Below are positions 9,489 to 19,298 of a DNA stretch of 62,424 bases, in pieces. The translations under genes were made by a program, and so were the position numbers. The notes under the pieces are model-generated. The model was not told the origin of the DNA. It saw nothing but the letters and a program-made list of their open reading frames with translations, and made no database searches. Numbering within the stretch: position 1 is the first letter of the stretch; each line of letters starts with the position of its first letter. This stretch comes from a virus. The DNA is taken from IMG/VR virus record IMGVR_UViG_3300042397_000683, positions 1 to 62,424 of that record; one strand, 5' to 3'.

Positions 9489-12400
9489 ATGGCTAAAAGA
9501 CCAATAGATTTCAGCTCATTGACTGTAGCTGCAAGACAAGCTAGTGCTAATCAGAGTTCAGCACCGATAGACTTTAGTTCATTAACCGTTGCTGCAAGAG
9601 GTGGAGAAACTGAATCAGCTATAAAGCCTCTTGTAGAGGAAGACCCTTTTAAAAAAAAAGTCGATACGGGATTATCTGGAACGACAGGTTCTTTGGCTGG
9701 AGTTTCTAAGCCTATCAAGATTGCTACCCCTGTTGCAGAAGAAGGAGATGAGTCTTTTTTCGATAAGCTAAGCGGCATTGCTGGTTCAGTAAAAAATAGT
9801 TTATCTCCCGCAATGAGAGCGCTACCTGTTAATACTCTTGCAGGGGCTGTATCATTTGCTACAAATCTTGTTACTGGCGTTATTAAAGGCTCTATCAGCG
9901 AGCAAGACTTTAAAAGAGACCCATACTTACGCGACATCATTGATACGATAGAGCGCCCGTCTAAAAATTTATCAGAAGCAGCGGCTAGCGTTAATCGCGC
10001 TATAGTACCGCAAATCGAACTTGCTAAAAAACAAGCTGGAATCAAGCAAGAATACCTTAATGCCCCTATCTCTGAGGTAATGACCCAAGACGTTGGACAA
10101 GGGTTTAAAAAGCTTGCACTTGGAGCTATTGAGCAAATTCCTCAGCTTGGATTACTTATGGCTAGCGGAGGCGGAAGCAAAGCAAGAACATTTATTGCAG
10201 GAACAACTCTTGGCACTACTCAAGCTATGCAGCAAGAGTTCGAAAAAGACGGAGACATCTCAGGTATTGATTTGGCTCAATCTGCTATGAAAGGAGTTAT
10301 TGAAGGTCTAACTGAAATGATATTCAATACTGACCTTAAGACTGCTGCTAGCATAGGCAAATCTATTGTAGATGTTACTTTAGATGGTAGCAAAAAAGCC
10401 ATTAAGGATTTAATTGAGAAAGAAGGAAAGGTTGTTGCTAAGCAAATAATTACTCGTAACTACAAAGACGTTGCAAAGAATGGCTTAAAAGGTATGAGCG
10501 AGGAAAGCTTAGAAGAGGTTATTGCTACAGGCGCATCATTTGTTGTAGATACAATTGATTCAGGTAAGCTAAATACAAAGGATTACGAGAGATTAAAATA
10601 TGATTTAATTGACGCTGGTCTTCTTGGCGCAGCTATTGGCGGCCCAATATCAGTTTTCGGAGCAATAGCAACTAAAAAGAGTTTAACAGAAGAGCAGAAA
10701 TCTAGCATAGAAAGATTCCAAGAGGTTGCCAACAATACAGAATTTACGCCTAATCTTAGAAATGCCGCAAAAGAAAGAATAAAAGGTATTATTGAATCTG
10801 ATGCAGACTTAATAGATGAGCAATACAACAAATTGGCTTCACTTCCTCTTGAACAAAGAATAGAAGCTTTCAATCTGCTTGGCGCAATAAAATCGTCAGA
10901 AGCAGACTCTCGTAAGATTAAGGACATTGCGTTACAGGAAGATAATAACAAGATTATTGACGATTTCAAGTTAAGATTGGACGGCATATTTGAAGCCAAT
11001 AAGCCATCTGCTGAGGTAATCGAGAGCCCTAAAGTAGTAACTCCAGAACAAGTAGTAGATTTAGAAAAAGCTCGCCAAGAGGAGTTAGCAAAAGCAGAAG
11101 CTAGCTTTAAGGTTACTATGGGTGTACCTAGTGAGCCAATGAAGATTTCCCCAGAGTTCTCTGTTAAAGCAAAGGCTGAGGACTTAGGTATAAATACAGA
11201 ATATGAGCCATCTCCAAATATGCCACTTGATGTGGTTAAGAAAGAGCAGGCTAAGCCAGTGCAGTTTACTACTAAAGAGAGCCCTGATGCTTTATTGGAA
11301 GGAGATGTTTATGCCGTAAATCAAGGGAATAAGAAATTTGCTACTATCCTTTCTACTAATAGAAATGGCATACAAGAGTACTATGTTCCAGAGATGGATA
11401 ACCCTAAGCCATACTCAAACCTTGATGATGCTAAGTTTGCTGTAGAAGAAAAGCTTAGAGGTAGATTTATACCAGAAATTGAGCGTAGTGGCATTGATAG
11501 ATTGCGCGCTGATAAGTTTATACCTAAGACGGACATTGTCGTTAAAAATGACAATGGGGAGAATGTATTGCTTGATGCAGGTGCTAAGAAATCAATTCAG
11601 AACGCAGTTAAAGCGTTTAAGTCAGTTAGCACAGCCCCTGTATATCTTTATAAAAACACAGAAGACTTCAAGAAAGGCGTTTCCCTGGATTTAGGTCAAG
11701 ATAGCAAAGCGCTAGACGCAGCTGGACAAGTTGGTGGAGGGTTCTTTACTAATCAAAGAAACGAGGACTCTATACATATTAACCTAGCTAATCTTAATCA
11801 AACTACTATTGCTCACGAATTATTCCACGGCACAGTAGTAAACGTTGCTAGACAGAACCCATCAGCATTTGCTGAGATGAGAGATGCTATCGTTAACAAG
11901 CTTGGGGAAAATGACCTAATCAACGTTAGGGACGAGAAGGGTAATTTAGTTAATATGTCTGCTAAAGAGTATTTAGATAGTTATAGCAAGCAATATTCCC
12001 CTTCACAGCAGGCAGAAGAGTTCTTAGGAGAATTAACAGGATTATTAACTACCGATATAGCTAAGCTTAAAGACCCTACTATTTGGGAAACAATTAAGCT
12101 TGCGATTCGTAATTTAGTTAAGACTGCTGGCATCGATATTCCTTTGTTCGAAAAGACTGCCAATGTCAATGAAACAGTTAAATTCTTTAACGACTTAGCT
12201 AAATCATTGCAAACTGGAAAAGAGATTAACATAAGCAAACTTAAATTAAAAGATGAAAAACAAGCCGCTAAACAAGGAGATGCTAAAGGAAAAGCTGATG
12301 AGCAAAGCAAAAACAGAGAAAAAGATGAAAGTCTTCAAGATGATGTTAAGCGAGCTGTCAAAAAAGCAGCAGTAGCTCCTCCAAAAAGAGGTGGAAATCC

Positions 12401-15400
12401 TAATCCAACTACGGTAGCAACAGGTCTATCTAAAAAAGCCTTAGACATTGACCCTACTACTCCAGAGGATTACGCTCTACAATATTTTATTAAAGGTGGA
12501 AAGGTACTTAGAGGTAGCATTAAGCAAGGCACTCAAAAAGGCGCACTTGTATCTTTGTTTACTAAATCAAGACAAGGAGGAGATACAGAAGTTGTATCTG
12601 AGATGCGTCCTAGACTTGCGCTAACAAAAGGCGCTCCGTTTGGATTATCATTAGACGCTATCGCCGAAAGATTGTTTGGCGAATATCAAGCTAACGTATC
12701 TGGTGGAGATTTTGGCACAAACGTATCTTCTGCCTACGATTATATGAATTTCAGAGGAGCGGTTGAATCAGTCCTTATCGACAACAGAACTGCTGGAGAT
12801 ATGGCTGAATCTATCATTAAGTCTAAAGGCAAATTCACGCAAGCGGATAGCTTAGCTTTATCTGAGAACGAAGAATACGAAAAGCTTAGAATCAAAGCTG
12901 AGGCTGATGCTATGGGTATGACTGAGCAAGAGTTCTTAGACAAGGTTACTGAGCTAGAGGATACTCCAGAATTAGAAGCTGTAGAAGAAGCTTATTCTCA
13001 GGCATTAGATTTAATTGAAGACGAAGACTTTGCAAAGCTTTACGAGCTTGATGATAGTGATATTGCCAAGATTGACGAGTTAATGGCTGGAGTTGAGTCT
13101 ACTAATGGAGCGCTAGATGATAAATTAGCCGAGCAAAAGAAAGCTGTTCGCGACTTAGAGAGCGAGAGAAAGAAAGTTGTTTCAGCAATGGAGAAAGCTA
13201 GCAAAGAAACTCAGCTTGATATTACTGGCAAAGCTCCTATTCAAGAGCAGTTATTTGGCGCGGACACTAAATCTTTAACAGATAGATTACAGTCTGTTGA
13301 CGTGCAATTAGCGACTGCTAAAGCGGATGTTGCTGCTACACAATCTGCTATCGATTTCCAAGAAAGAGGAACGGTAGATATGTTTAGTGAGGATGAGAAT
13401 AACCTTATTAAGGAAAAGAGTACCGATATTTTAAAGACCCTTAAATTTGGCGGCAATGAACAATTAGAGGCTTGGACAGAAGAGCTAGAATTGCTTAATG
13501 AAAAAATTAGCAAATTAGAAAGTAGCGGCAAAGGTAGAGGGATGCAATCTTTGGATTTCTTCAAAGAGCAAGCTGACAAATACAGTAAATTGGTAAAAAA
13601 GAAAAAAGTCGAACTATCTAAAATTGAAGCTGAGTTAGCCGCTAGAGAGAAACTAGAAGAAGCTAAGCCGACTGAAGAAGTTGTGCCATCTGATGTATTA
13701 AAAGACGAGAATGGCAAGCCATTGGTTATGTATATAGATGGTAAGACTATTATAGGAACAGGACTTTCTTATGTAGAACTATCTACATTAGAGCCATCCA
13801 AGGAATCTAGTTTCGCCAAGAAAGTTGGATTCAATACAGCTACGGTATCTCTTACTAATTTCAAGAGATTAAACTACGCAGACATCATATTTAATAATAT
13901 TACTACTGAAAAGTTAGTCGGATTACTAAAACAGGCTAAAGAATCTGGAGCTGATGGTGTAATTGCTATAGATGGGGGAGGCAATATTAAAGCCGCCTAC
14001 GTATTTGACGAGGTAAACATAAAAGAGGCTAAGGTTGCCGAAAAACCACAAGCTAAAGAAAAAGCTGCGCCAATAACCTCTGAGCCAATCGCTCAGTTGG
14101 AGCAAAAGCTATATGAAGCAGAATCGGCATTAAGAACAGCTACTACAGGGAGAGCTAAGGTTACAGCGGAAAATAATGTAAACTATCTTAAGAAGGCTAT
14201 TGAGGACAAGAAAGCTGCTTCATTAATTGAAGTAGGCGAGGGTAAATATAATAATACTCAGATTAGACTTGCTGACAGCAAAAAGACTACACCTGAATTG
14301 CAGAGCAGATTAAATGATGTGAAGCAGGAGTTGGATGTCTTAACCGAGAAAATAGAAGTAAGAGAGGCATTAACTGAAGCTTTCCGTACTGGCGTAAATG
14401 CTAAGCAAGATGCAAGCTTAAACAAACTTGTTAATTCACGCATTGAGCTAAAGGCTGAAGAGGAAAATATCACTAAGGCTCTTGAGTTAAGAAAATCTCG
14501 TGAGACAAAGGCTCCTATTGAATCAAAAGCATCTAAAGAAATTGAATCTATTAATAGAGAGATTCAGCAATACGAGATTGAGATTGAAAATGCACTAGAG
14601 GAAATCGAGAACACTAAGTCTAATTACAAAGAGGACGTTAACCGTATCGCAATAGCGAAGATGGACTTAAAGGCAGCTAAGCTTAGTAGAGATGAAAAGG
14701 CTGATAGATTAGAGGAATTAAAGGCGGAAGTAGAGGATTTAGCAGACGAAAGAGATACTTATATTGAGCAATACAAAGATGATATAGCTAACGCTAAAGC
14801 GGAAATTAAGAAACTTAATAAGCGTTTAGCTAAGTTACAGGAATCAACTCCTTCTGCTAAATTCCAGAAGCAAGGCATATCTGTAGCACCTAAATCTGCT
14901 CAAGAAACTAATGCGCAATTCCTTGCAACTAGAAACGGTACTCCTATTGGCTTTAACTATGACACAGACTTAGTAGCTAGAGAGCGCTTTAATATACCTA
15001 CTCTTAAGAAAATTGGAGAAGGTAGCGATAGAGTTGTATTTGACTTAGGAGACAACAAGGTGCTTAAGGTTGCTAAAACTGCTCGTGGTTTAGCTCAAAA
15101 CATCCACGAAGGAAGCTATGATTTGGTAGAAGAAGGCATATTGCCAGAGGTATTTGAAAGCGGATTAAACTACATTGTAGCTGATAAAGTAGAGCCAGCG
15201 AAAGGCAACAAAGCTGTAAATGATTTAATTCGCGACCTAAAGAACTTTACTCAAAGCGATTTCGATACGCGTAATTCTAGGCTACAAGATGTACTAGAGG
15301 CTAACGACTTAAGCTATGTAATGAACTATGATGTTCTTTACGGAGATTTATCTGCGGCAAGAAACTGGGGCGTTAAAAACGGAAAACCAATCCACCTTGA

Positions 15401-18185
15401 TGGCGGAACTTTTGGTGGCGTACAAATGATAAACCAGTATAAAGGCATTAAGAACCTTGAAGACAGCGACTTTAGAGATGTTTATAATAAGAGTCGTCAG
15501 GCTAAAACTAAATTTGGAGACAAAGACACATTTACTAAATTCCAGAAGCAAGGCGTATCTGTTGCTCCAACGTACAAGTATCAAATGAACGAAATGTTCA
15601 AAGACCCTCAGCGCCTAACAAGAGACGTTGCGGCGAAATATGATATCCGTACAACACTTAATGAGAGAGGCAAGATTGAGGGTAGTCTTATCGAGGTTGA
15701 ACGCGCTATTACAGACCAGGTTGTCACAAGAGCCTTATCTAAGGTCGGCGTTGCCACATTTAAAACTATTGGCGCAATTGAAAATGCTCCATTATTTAAA
15801 GCAGGTACAGGAAAAACTGTTAAGCTTAAAGATGCTTTAACAGGATGGGCTGGATATACTGGCAATAATTTACGCAATGCTACATTAAAGGCTATCCAAA
15901 GCAACAACAAATATGCTGCTTCAACAGCTAGAGTTGCTGCATCACTTATTGGGAACTTAGCTAAGTCGGATGTATTACAACAACAAAGAGCATTAAGAAG
16001 TGGCTCTCAGTTAGATGCCAACAACTCTATTGCAATGCTGTCAAAAGGATTGAATGGAATGATTGGATTTGACGACAAGGCATTGATGCGTGTGCATTCA
16101 TTACTTGACCCAGAGGCATTTGAGATAATGGGAAGCGAAGATGCTGTTACGTCTCCATCTGACTTATCATTACAGGAACTTAGGTTGTATAATACCTTAC
16201 GCGATATGAATGATTTCATTCACGAATGGCATTATCAAAACGAGTTTATCGACCAGCCTACCTACGACAAGCATAAAGGCAAATACTTTGCTCGTATGTA
16301 CGAGGAGATTGAGAGAAAAGAGTTTGCTGATTTGCACGATGCTATTGACAAGATGCCGTCTGGCGCAGACTTCAGAATGTTTAAGGCGCGCAAAGACTTC
16401 TCTGAAATTGAGCTTACATTAATGAATGACCCTATTTATATTACATCTAAGCGTTTAGCTACGATGTTGCATAATAAGGCTACATTAGAGTTCTGCAACG
16501 CAATGGCTGCTGACCCATCTTATACTACATATAAGAATGCCGCAGATATTCCAGAGAACAACATAAGAGGATTTAAGTTATTAGATTCTCGCGGAGGAGG
16601 AAAGAGATACGGAGACTTAACAAACAGATATGTGCCATTAGCCTTATACGAAGAGCTAAGAGGGACTACTTTTGCTAACAAATTCGTGTCAGCATCTTAC
16701 GACGCATTGCGTATGTATGATGGATTAGCTATTCGCCAATTCTTTAAGAAGACTAAAACATTATACAACCCGACAACACGCCTAGGTAACATTACTACCA
16801 ACTTTGCGTTTGCTTGGCTTGCAGGCGTTGACCCCTTTACAATGATGAAGAATCGTGTTAAGGCAAAAGATTCATTAGATAATTATGATGATTTTGCTAA
16901 GGATTTAGCTGTAGCTGGTGTCCTTGGAACAGATGTTATTGTGGCTGATTTGTCTCAGAAAAAAGATGCAGCTGGAGTGACTGGATTCTTAGAGAAAGTT
17001 GGCCTAAATAAAGAGATTGCTGATAAAGCTAGAGCGGTAGACAAGTATATGATTGAGTCTTACGGAAGAACCGATGATGTAGCTAAGATTTCTTTATACC
17101 GCTCACTAATCGAAGACTATGGAAAATCTAAAGAAGAGGCTTTACGCACCGTAGGGGAATCAATGCAGAACTACGCGACAGTAGGAAAGGCTTATCAATA
17201 CTTCTCTAAGATGCCATTGATTGGAAATCCATTCGTTAAGTTTAGCTCTGATATGGCTAGAATCGTAGCTAACGGATTTGCTAAAAGACCTTTGTATATG
17301 GCTTCATTCTTAGGTATGATGTATGGCACAGCTAGATTACTATCTAACTTATCTGGAGAGCCAGAGGAAGAAAGAGAGGCTCGCGAATCTCGCGCGTTTA
17401 TTCCTAAGATTCCTTTAGGATTCACAGATATTCCATTGACTTGGAAAGTTGGCAAGTATGAGGTTAATGCCGCGCGCTTTATTTCTCCTTACTATGTGTA
17501 TGATGCTGGATATCGCTCTAATACACTAGCTGAGCTAACTAAGTTTGCGCCAATCCAGTTGTCTTATGAGAATAAGGTTGGAGTTGCATCTGATTATATG
17601 CCACTAATGAGTGACCCATTCATTGCTCCATTGGCGCAGGTTTTATTAGATAAAGACTTTAGAGGATTGCCTATTGCAGACCCCAATGGAAGCAAGTATA
17701 CTGCTCAAACAGTTACTGAAGGAGAAGCACTTTGGAATCGCGCAAATTATTTAGGCAATAGCTACGCGTCTCCTATTTGGGGATATGTATCAAACTTGTA
17801 TGCAGCAGCGACTGGACAAGGAGATATTTATGGAAGAAGAAGAGATATACCTAGTGCAATCCTCAATAGCGTAATTAAGGTTCAAGAAATGGAATCTAAG
17901 GACGTACAGAAGGCGGTAATCAATCAGGTTAAGTATATTGACTCAGAGTACAAGCAGATTAAGACTGACATCACTTCAAGAAGAAATGACGACATCGAAA
18001 AGATTCAAGAAGTAGTTGGCTCTGATGCTACAGAAGCTCAAAAGGAAAACCAAATCTTAAACATAAGAGCGTCTTATAGCAATTTTGTTGAAGAAAGAGT
18101 TAATAGAATGAATGAGCTTAAGATAGACAGACAGCTTCCGATAGAGAGATTGTACAAAATCCAAAACCCAAAGAAGAATGATTAA
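9489..18185 (+). CDS. Giant polyvalent virion protein: zincin, ART-like and kinase-like domains
   Basis: A 2,898-residue protein, the largest in the genome. Visible parts in order: a 12-residue peptide PIDFSSLTVAAR twice within residues 5-37; hydrophobic helices near 115-140 and 375-395; a zinc-peptidase motif HELFHG at about 776-781 with a likely third ligand in AEEF near 842; long charged coiled coils (about 1200-1390 and 1590-1790); an ART-PolyVal-like stretch starting VLKDENGKPLVMY (about 1401) and ending DGVIAIDGG (about 1487-1495); a protein-kinase-like domain (about 1808-2003); and a C-terminal helical region of the LPD38 type (about 2565-2700). A peptide KFQKQG(I/V)SVAP occurs at about 1791 and 2017, flanking the kinase. 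Polyvalent proteins are ejected multi-domain effectors that counter host defence; here the multi-domain build and late position fit that. Confidence 0.7.
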   Translation: MAKRPIDFSSLTVAARQASANQSSAPIDFSSLTVAARGGETESAIKPLVEEDPFKKKVDTGLSGTTGSLAGVSKPIKIATPVAEEGDESFFDKLSGIAGSVKNSLSPAMRALPVNTLAGAVSFATNLVTGVIKGSISEQDFKRDPYLRDIIDTIERPSKNLSEAAASVNRAIVPQIELAKKQAGIKQEYLNAPISEVMTQDVGQGFKKLALGAIEQIPQLGLLMASGGGSKARTFIAGTTLGTTQAMQQEFEKDGDISGIDLAQSAMKGVIEGLTEMIFNTDLKTAASIGKSIVDVTLDGSKKAIKDLIEKEGKVVAKQIITRNYKDVAKNGLKGMSEESLEEVIATGASFVVDTIDSGKLNTKDYERLKYDLIDAGLLGAAIGGPISVFGAIATKKSLTEEQKSSIERFQEVANNTEFTPNLRNAAKERIKGIIESDADLIDEQYNKLASLPLEQRIEAFNLLGAIKSSEADSRKIKDIALQEDNNKIIDDFKLRLDGIFEANKPSAEVIESPKVVTPEQVVDLEKARQEELAKAEASFKVTMGVPSEPMKISPEFSVKAKAEDLGINTEYEPSPNMPLDVVKKEQAKPVQFTTKESPDALLEGDVYAVNQGNKKFATILSTNRNGIQEYYVPEMDNPKPYSNLDDAKFAVEEKLRGRFIPEIERSGIDRLRADKFIPKTDIVVKNDNGENVLLDAGAKKSIQNAVKAFKSVSTAPVYLYKNTEDFKKGVSLDLGQDSKALDAAGQVGGGFFTNQRNEDSIHINLANLNQTTIAHELFHGTVVNVARQNPSAFAEMRDAIVNKLGENDLINVRDEKGNLVNMSAKEYLDSYSKQYSPSQQAEEFLGELTGLLTTDIAKLKDPTIWETIKLAIRNLVKTAGIDIPLFEKTANVNETVKFFNDLAKSLQTGKEINISKLKLKDEKQAAKQGDAKGKADEQSKNREKDESLQDDVKRAVKKAAVAPPKRGGNPNPTTVATGLSKKALDIDPTTPEDYALQYFIKGGKVLRGSIKQGTQKGALVSLFTKSRQGGDTEVVSEMRPRLALTKGAPFGLSLDAIAERLFGEYQANVSGGDFGTNVSSAYDYMNFRGAVESVLIDNRTAGDMAESIIKSKGKFTQADSLALSENEEYEKLRIKAEADAMGMTEQEFLDKVTELEDTPELEAVEEAYSQALDLIEDEDFAKLYELDDSDIAKIDELMAGVESTNGALDDKLAEQKKAVRDLESERKKVVSAMEKASKETQLDITGKAPIQEQLFGADTKSLTDRLQSVDVQLATAKADVAATQSAIDFQERGTVDMFSEDENNLIKEKSTDILKTLKFGGNEQLEAWTEELELLNEKISKLESSGKGRGMQSLDFFKEQADKYSKLVKKKKVELSKIEAELAAREKLEEAKPTEEVVPSDVLKDENGKPLVMYIDGKTIIGTGLSYVELSTLEPSKESSFAKKVGFNTATVSLTNFKRLNYADIIFNNITTEKLVGLLKQAKESGADGVIAIDGGGNIKAAYVFDEVNIKEAKVAEKPQAKEKAAPITSEPIAQLEQKLYEAESALRTATTGRAKVTAENNVNYLKKAIEDKKAASLIEVGEGKYNNTQIRLADSKKTTPELQSRLNDVKQELDVLTEKIEVREALTEAFRTGVNAKQDASLNKLVNSRIELKAEEENITKALELRKSRETKAPIESKASKEIESINREIQQYEIEIENALEEIENTKSNYKEDVNRIAIAKMDLKAAKLSRDEKADRLEELKAEVEDLADERDTYIEQYKDDIANAKAEIKKLNKRLAKLQESTPSAKFQKQGISVAPKSAQETNAQFLATRNGTPIGFNYDTDLVARERFNIPTLKKIGEGSDRVVFDLGDNKVLKVAKTARGLAQNIHEGSYDLVEEGILPEVFESGLNYIVADKVEPAKGNKAVNDLIRDLKNFTQSDFDTRNSRLQDVLEANDLSYVMNYDVLYGDLSAARNWGVKNGKPIHLDGGTFGGVQMINQYKGIKNLEDSDFRDVYNKSRQAKTKFGDKDTFTKFQKQGVSVAPTYKYQMNEMFKDPQRLTRDVAAKYDIRTTLNERGKIEGSLIEVERAITDQVVTRALSKVGVATFKTIGAIENAPLFKAGTGKTVKLKDALTGWAGYTGNNLRNATLKAIQSNNKYAASTARVAASLIGNLAKSDVLQQQRALRSGSQLDANNSIAMLSKGLNGMIGFDDKALMRVHSLLDPEAFEIMGSEDAVTSPSDLSLQELRLYNTLRDMNDFIHEWHYQNEFIDQPTYDKHKGKYFARMYEEIERKEFADLHDAIDKMPSGADFRMFKARKDFSEIELTLMNDPIYITSKRLATMLHNKATLEFCNAMAADPSYTTYKNAADIPENNIRGFKLLDSRGGGKRYGDLTNRYVPLALYEELRGTTFANKFVSASYDALRMYDGLAIRQFFKKTKTLYNPTTRLGNITTNFAFAWLAGVDPFTMMKNRVKAKDSLDNYDDFAKDLAVAGVLGTDVIVADLSQKKDAAGVTGFLEKVGLNKEIADKARAVDKYMIESYGRTDDVAKISLYRSLIEDYGKSKEEALRTVGESMQNYATVGKAYQYFSKMPLIGNPFVKFSSDMARIVANGFAKRPLYMASFLGMMYGTARLLSNLSGEPEEEREARESRAFIPKIPLGFTDIPLTWKVGKYEVNAARFISPYYVYDAGYRSNTLAELTKFAPIQLSYENKVGVASDYMPLMSDPFIAPLAQVLLDKDFRGLPIADPNGSKYTAQTVTEGEALWNRANYLGNSYASPIWGYVSNLYAAATGQGDIYGRRRDIPSAILNSVIKVQEMESKDVQKAVINQVKYIDSEYKQIKTDITSRRNDDIEKIQEVVGSDATEAQKENQILNIRASYSNFVEERVNRMNELKIDRQLPIERLYKIQNPKKND

Positions 18186-18324
18186 GAAGATAAAAGGAGG
18201 CTACAAGTTAGTCTCCAAAACAACTGGCCGCAATCTAGGTACTGCTAAAACTAAAGCAGGTATAGAAAAGCGTGAGAAACAAGTAAATTATTTTAAGTAT
18301 CTTGCATCGAAAAAGAAAAAATAA
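18178..18324 (+). CDS. Small basic protein, 48 aa
   Basis: An ATG that overlaps the end of the giant gene by eight bases opens a 48-codon frame coding for a strongly basic peptide (KKIKGGYKLVSKTTG near the start, SKKKK at the end). It begins a run of four or five short lysine- and arginine-rich proteins. Very similar small Lys-rich proteins recur in metagenomic tailed phages and in large algal viruses, but I cannot name the family. A nucleic-acid-binding or virion-cargo role is an inference from charge and position among late genes. Confidence 0.7.
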   Translation: MIKKIKGGYKLVSKTTGRNLGTAKTKAGIEKREKQVNYFKYLASKKKK

Positions 18325-18328
18325 TACT

Positions 18329-18475
18329 ATGAAAAATGGGCTATACGCTAATATTCACGCTAAGCGGAAACGAATTGAAGCTGGTTCTGGAGAAAAAATG
18401 AGAGCTCCAGGCCAAAAAGGCGCGCCAACTGCTAAACAATTTAAGCAGGCGGCTAAAACAGCTAAGAAGAAATGA
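18329..18475 (+). CDS. Small basic protein, 48 aa ('GLYANIHAK...' type)
   Basis: A 48-residue basic protein reading MKNGLYANIHAKRKRIEAGS at its start and continuing with a Gly-Glu-Lys-Met and a KGAPTA motif before a Lys-rich end. This is a recognisable conserved small protein of many tailed phages and some large DNA viruses, carrying a DUF name I cannot give with certainty. Its stop overlaps the next start (ATGA), which supports coupled translation. Function is unknown; it may bind DNA inside the capsid. Confidence 0.75.
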   Translation: MKNGLYANIHAKRKRIEAGSGEKMRAPGQKGAPTAKQFKQAAKTAKKK

Positions 18476-18783
18476 TTAGAGATTCTATAAAAAATAAGTT
18501 ACAGAAGTACGGACTAGAGGGTGTTAATAAACCTAAGAGAAGTACTCAGGGCGGGAAGTCTCATATTGTTCTTGCAAAAGACGGAGACCGAGTTAAACTT
18601 ATCCGCTTTGGACAAGCTGGCGTTAGAACAAATCAAACAGTAGGTCAACGTGAAGCATTTCAATCTCGCCACGCAAAGAACATTGCTAAGGGTAAAATGA
18701 GTGCCGCATATTGGGCAAATAAAGTAAAATGGTCTCCAAGTAAAACAGCATCTCCATCTAAAAAATGGGTTAAAGGTTCATAA
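18472..18783 (+). CDS. Small basic conserved phage protein, 103 aa
   Basis: A 103-residue basic protein. Its centre (KSHIVLAKDGDRVKLIRFGQ, then FQSRHAKNIAKGKMSAAYWA) is a conserved signature found in many phage and giant-virus proteins of unknown function; DUF6321 is the name I associate with it, with limited confidence. The C-terminus is a Ser/Lys/Pro tail. It overlaps the upstream gene by four bases. The set of linked small basic proteins from 18178 to 20011 looks like one functional group, perhaps DNA-condensing virion proteins. Confidence 0.75.
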   Translation: MIRDSIKNKLQKYGLEGVNKPKRSTQGGKSHIVLAKDGDRVKLIRFGQAGVRTNQTVGQREAFQSRHAKNIAKGKMSAAYWANKVKWSPSKTASPSKKWVKGS

Positions 18784-18785
18784 TT

Positions 18786-19298
18786 ATGTTATCTAACTTA
18801 TCAGATTTATTAATGAGTAGAGTGTCTCCTGACCCAGTTCAGCCGACAGCTACATCACAGACGTCTATGGTTGCTATGTCTCCACAGTCGCAAGCTCAAG
18901 CTTCGGCGCCAATGCCTCAAGCTAAGTATTTGCAGAAAGGACAGCCTGTTAAGCAGTTTAATGCAATGACAGCCAATATGAGCGCTGGCAACCCTACAGG
19001 AACTGCTGGCAAAGACAAATATAAAGCATTGCTTAAAGGAGACTATACTGCATTAAATCCTAAAGACTTTGGCGGCTCATCTGAAAAAGCTTTTATGGCA
19101 GAATCAGATGAAATGAAGTTTAAGCGCTCAAGAATGAGAGATAGCATATCTGAAGAGGAACTGAATGAGATGTTATATTTTAGAGAACAAGCAGACGCAA
19201 TGAGAGCAGAACTCCTTAAGTCAGGCAACTTGTCCAGAAAACAAATAGACGAAAAAGTGTTAGCGCACATCAAGTCTCTTGGATACAGAGGATACTAA
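18786..19298 (+). CDS. Hypothetical protein, 170 aa
   Basis: A 170-residue protein in two halves. Residues 1-80 are rich in Ser, Pro, Gln, Ala and Met and look disordered; residues 95-170 are charged and helical (RDSISEEELNEMLYFREQAD). I do not recognise it. The disordered half resembles the variable tails of virion-associated phage proteins. It overlaps the following HNH gene by 20 bases. Confidence 0.6.
   Translation: MLSNLSDLLMSRVSPDPVQPTATSQTSMVAMSPQSQAQASAPMPQAKYLQKGQPVKQFNAMTANMSAGNPTGTAGKDKYKALLKGDYTALNPKDFGGSSEKAFMAESDEMKFKRSRMRDSISEEELNEMLYFREQADAMRAELLKSGNLSRKQIDEKVLAHIKSLGYRGY

Noticed and set aside
9551-10045. 164-codon minus-strand frame inside the giant gene
   Set aside because: It is the reverse shadow of a long convincing coding sequence with coherent domains; the same applies to the other minus frames in 10583-17455.
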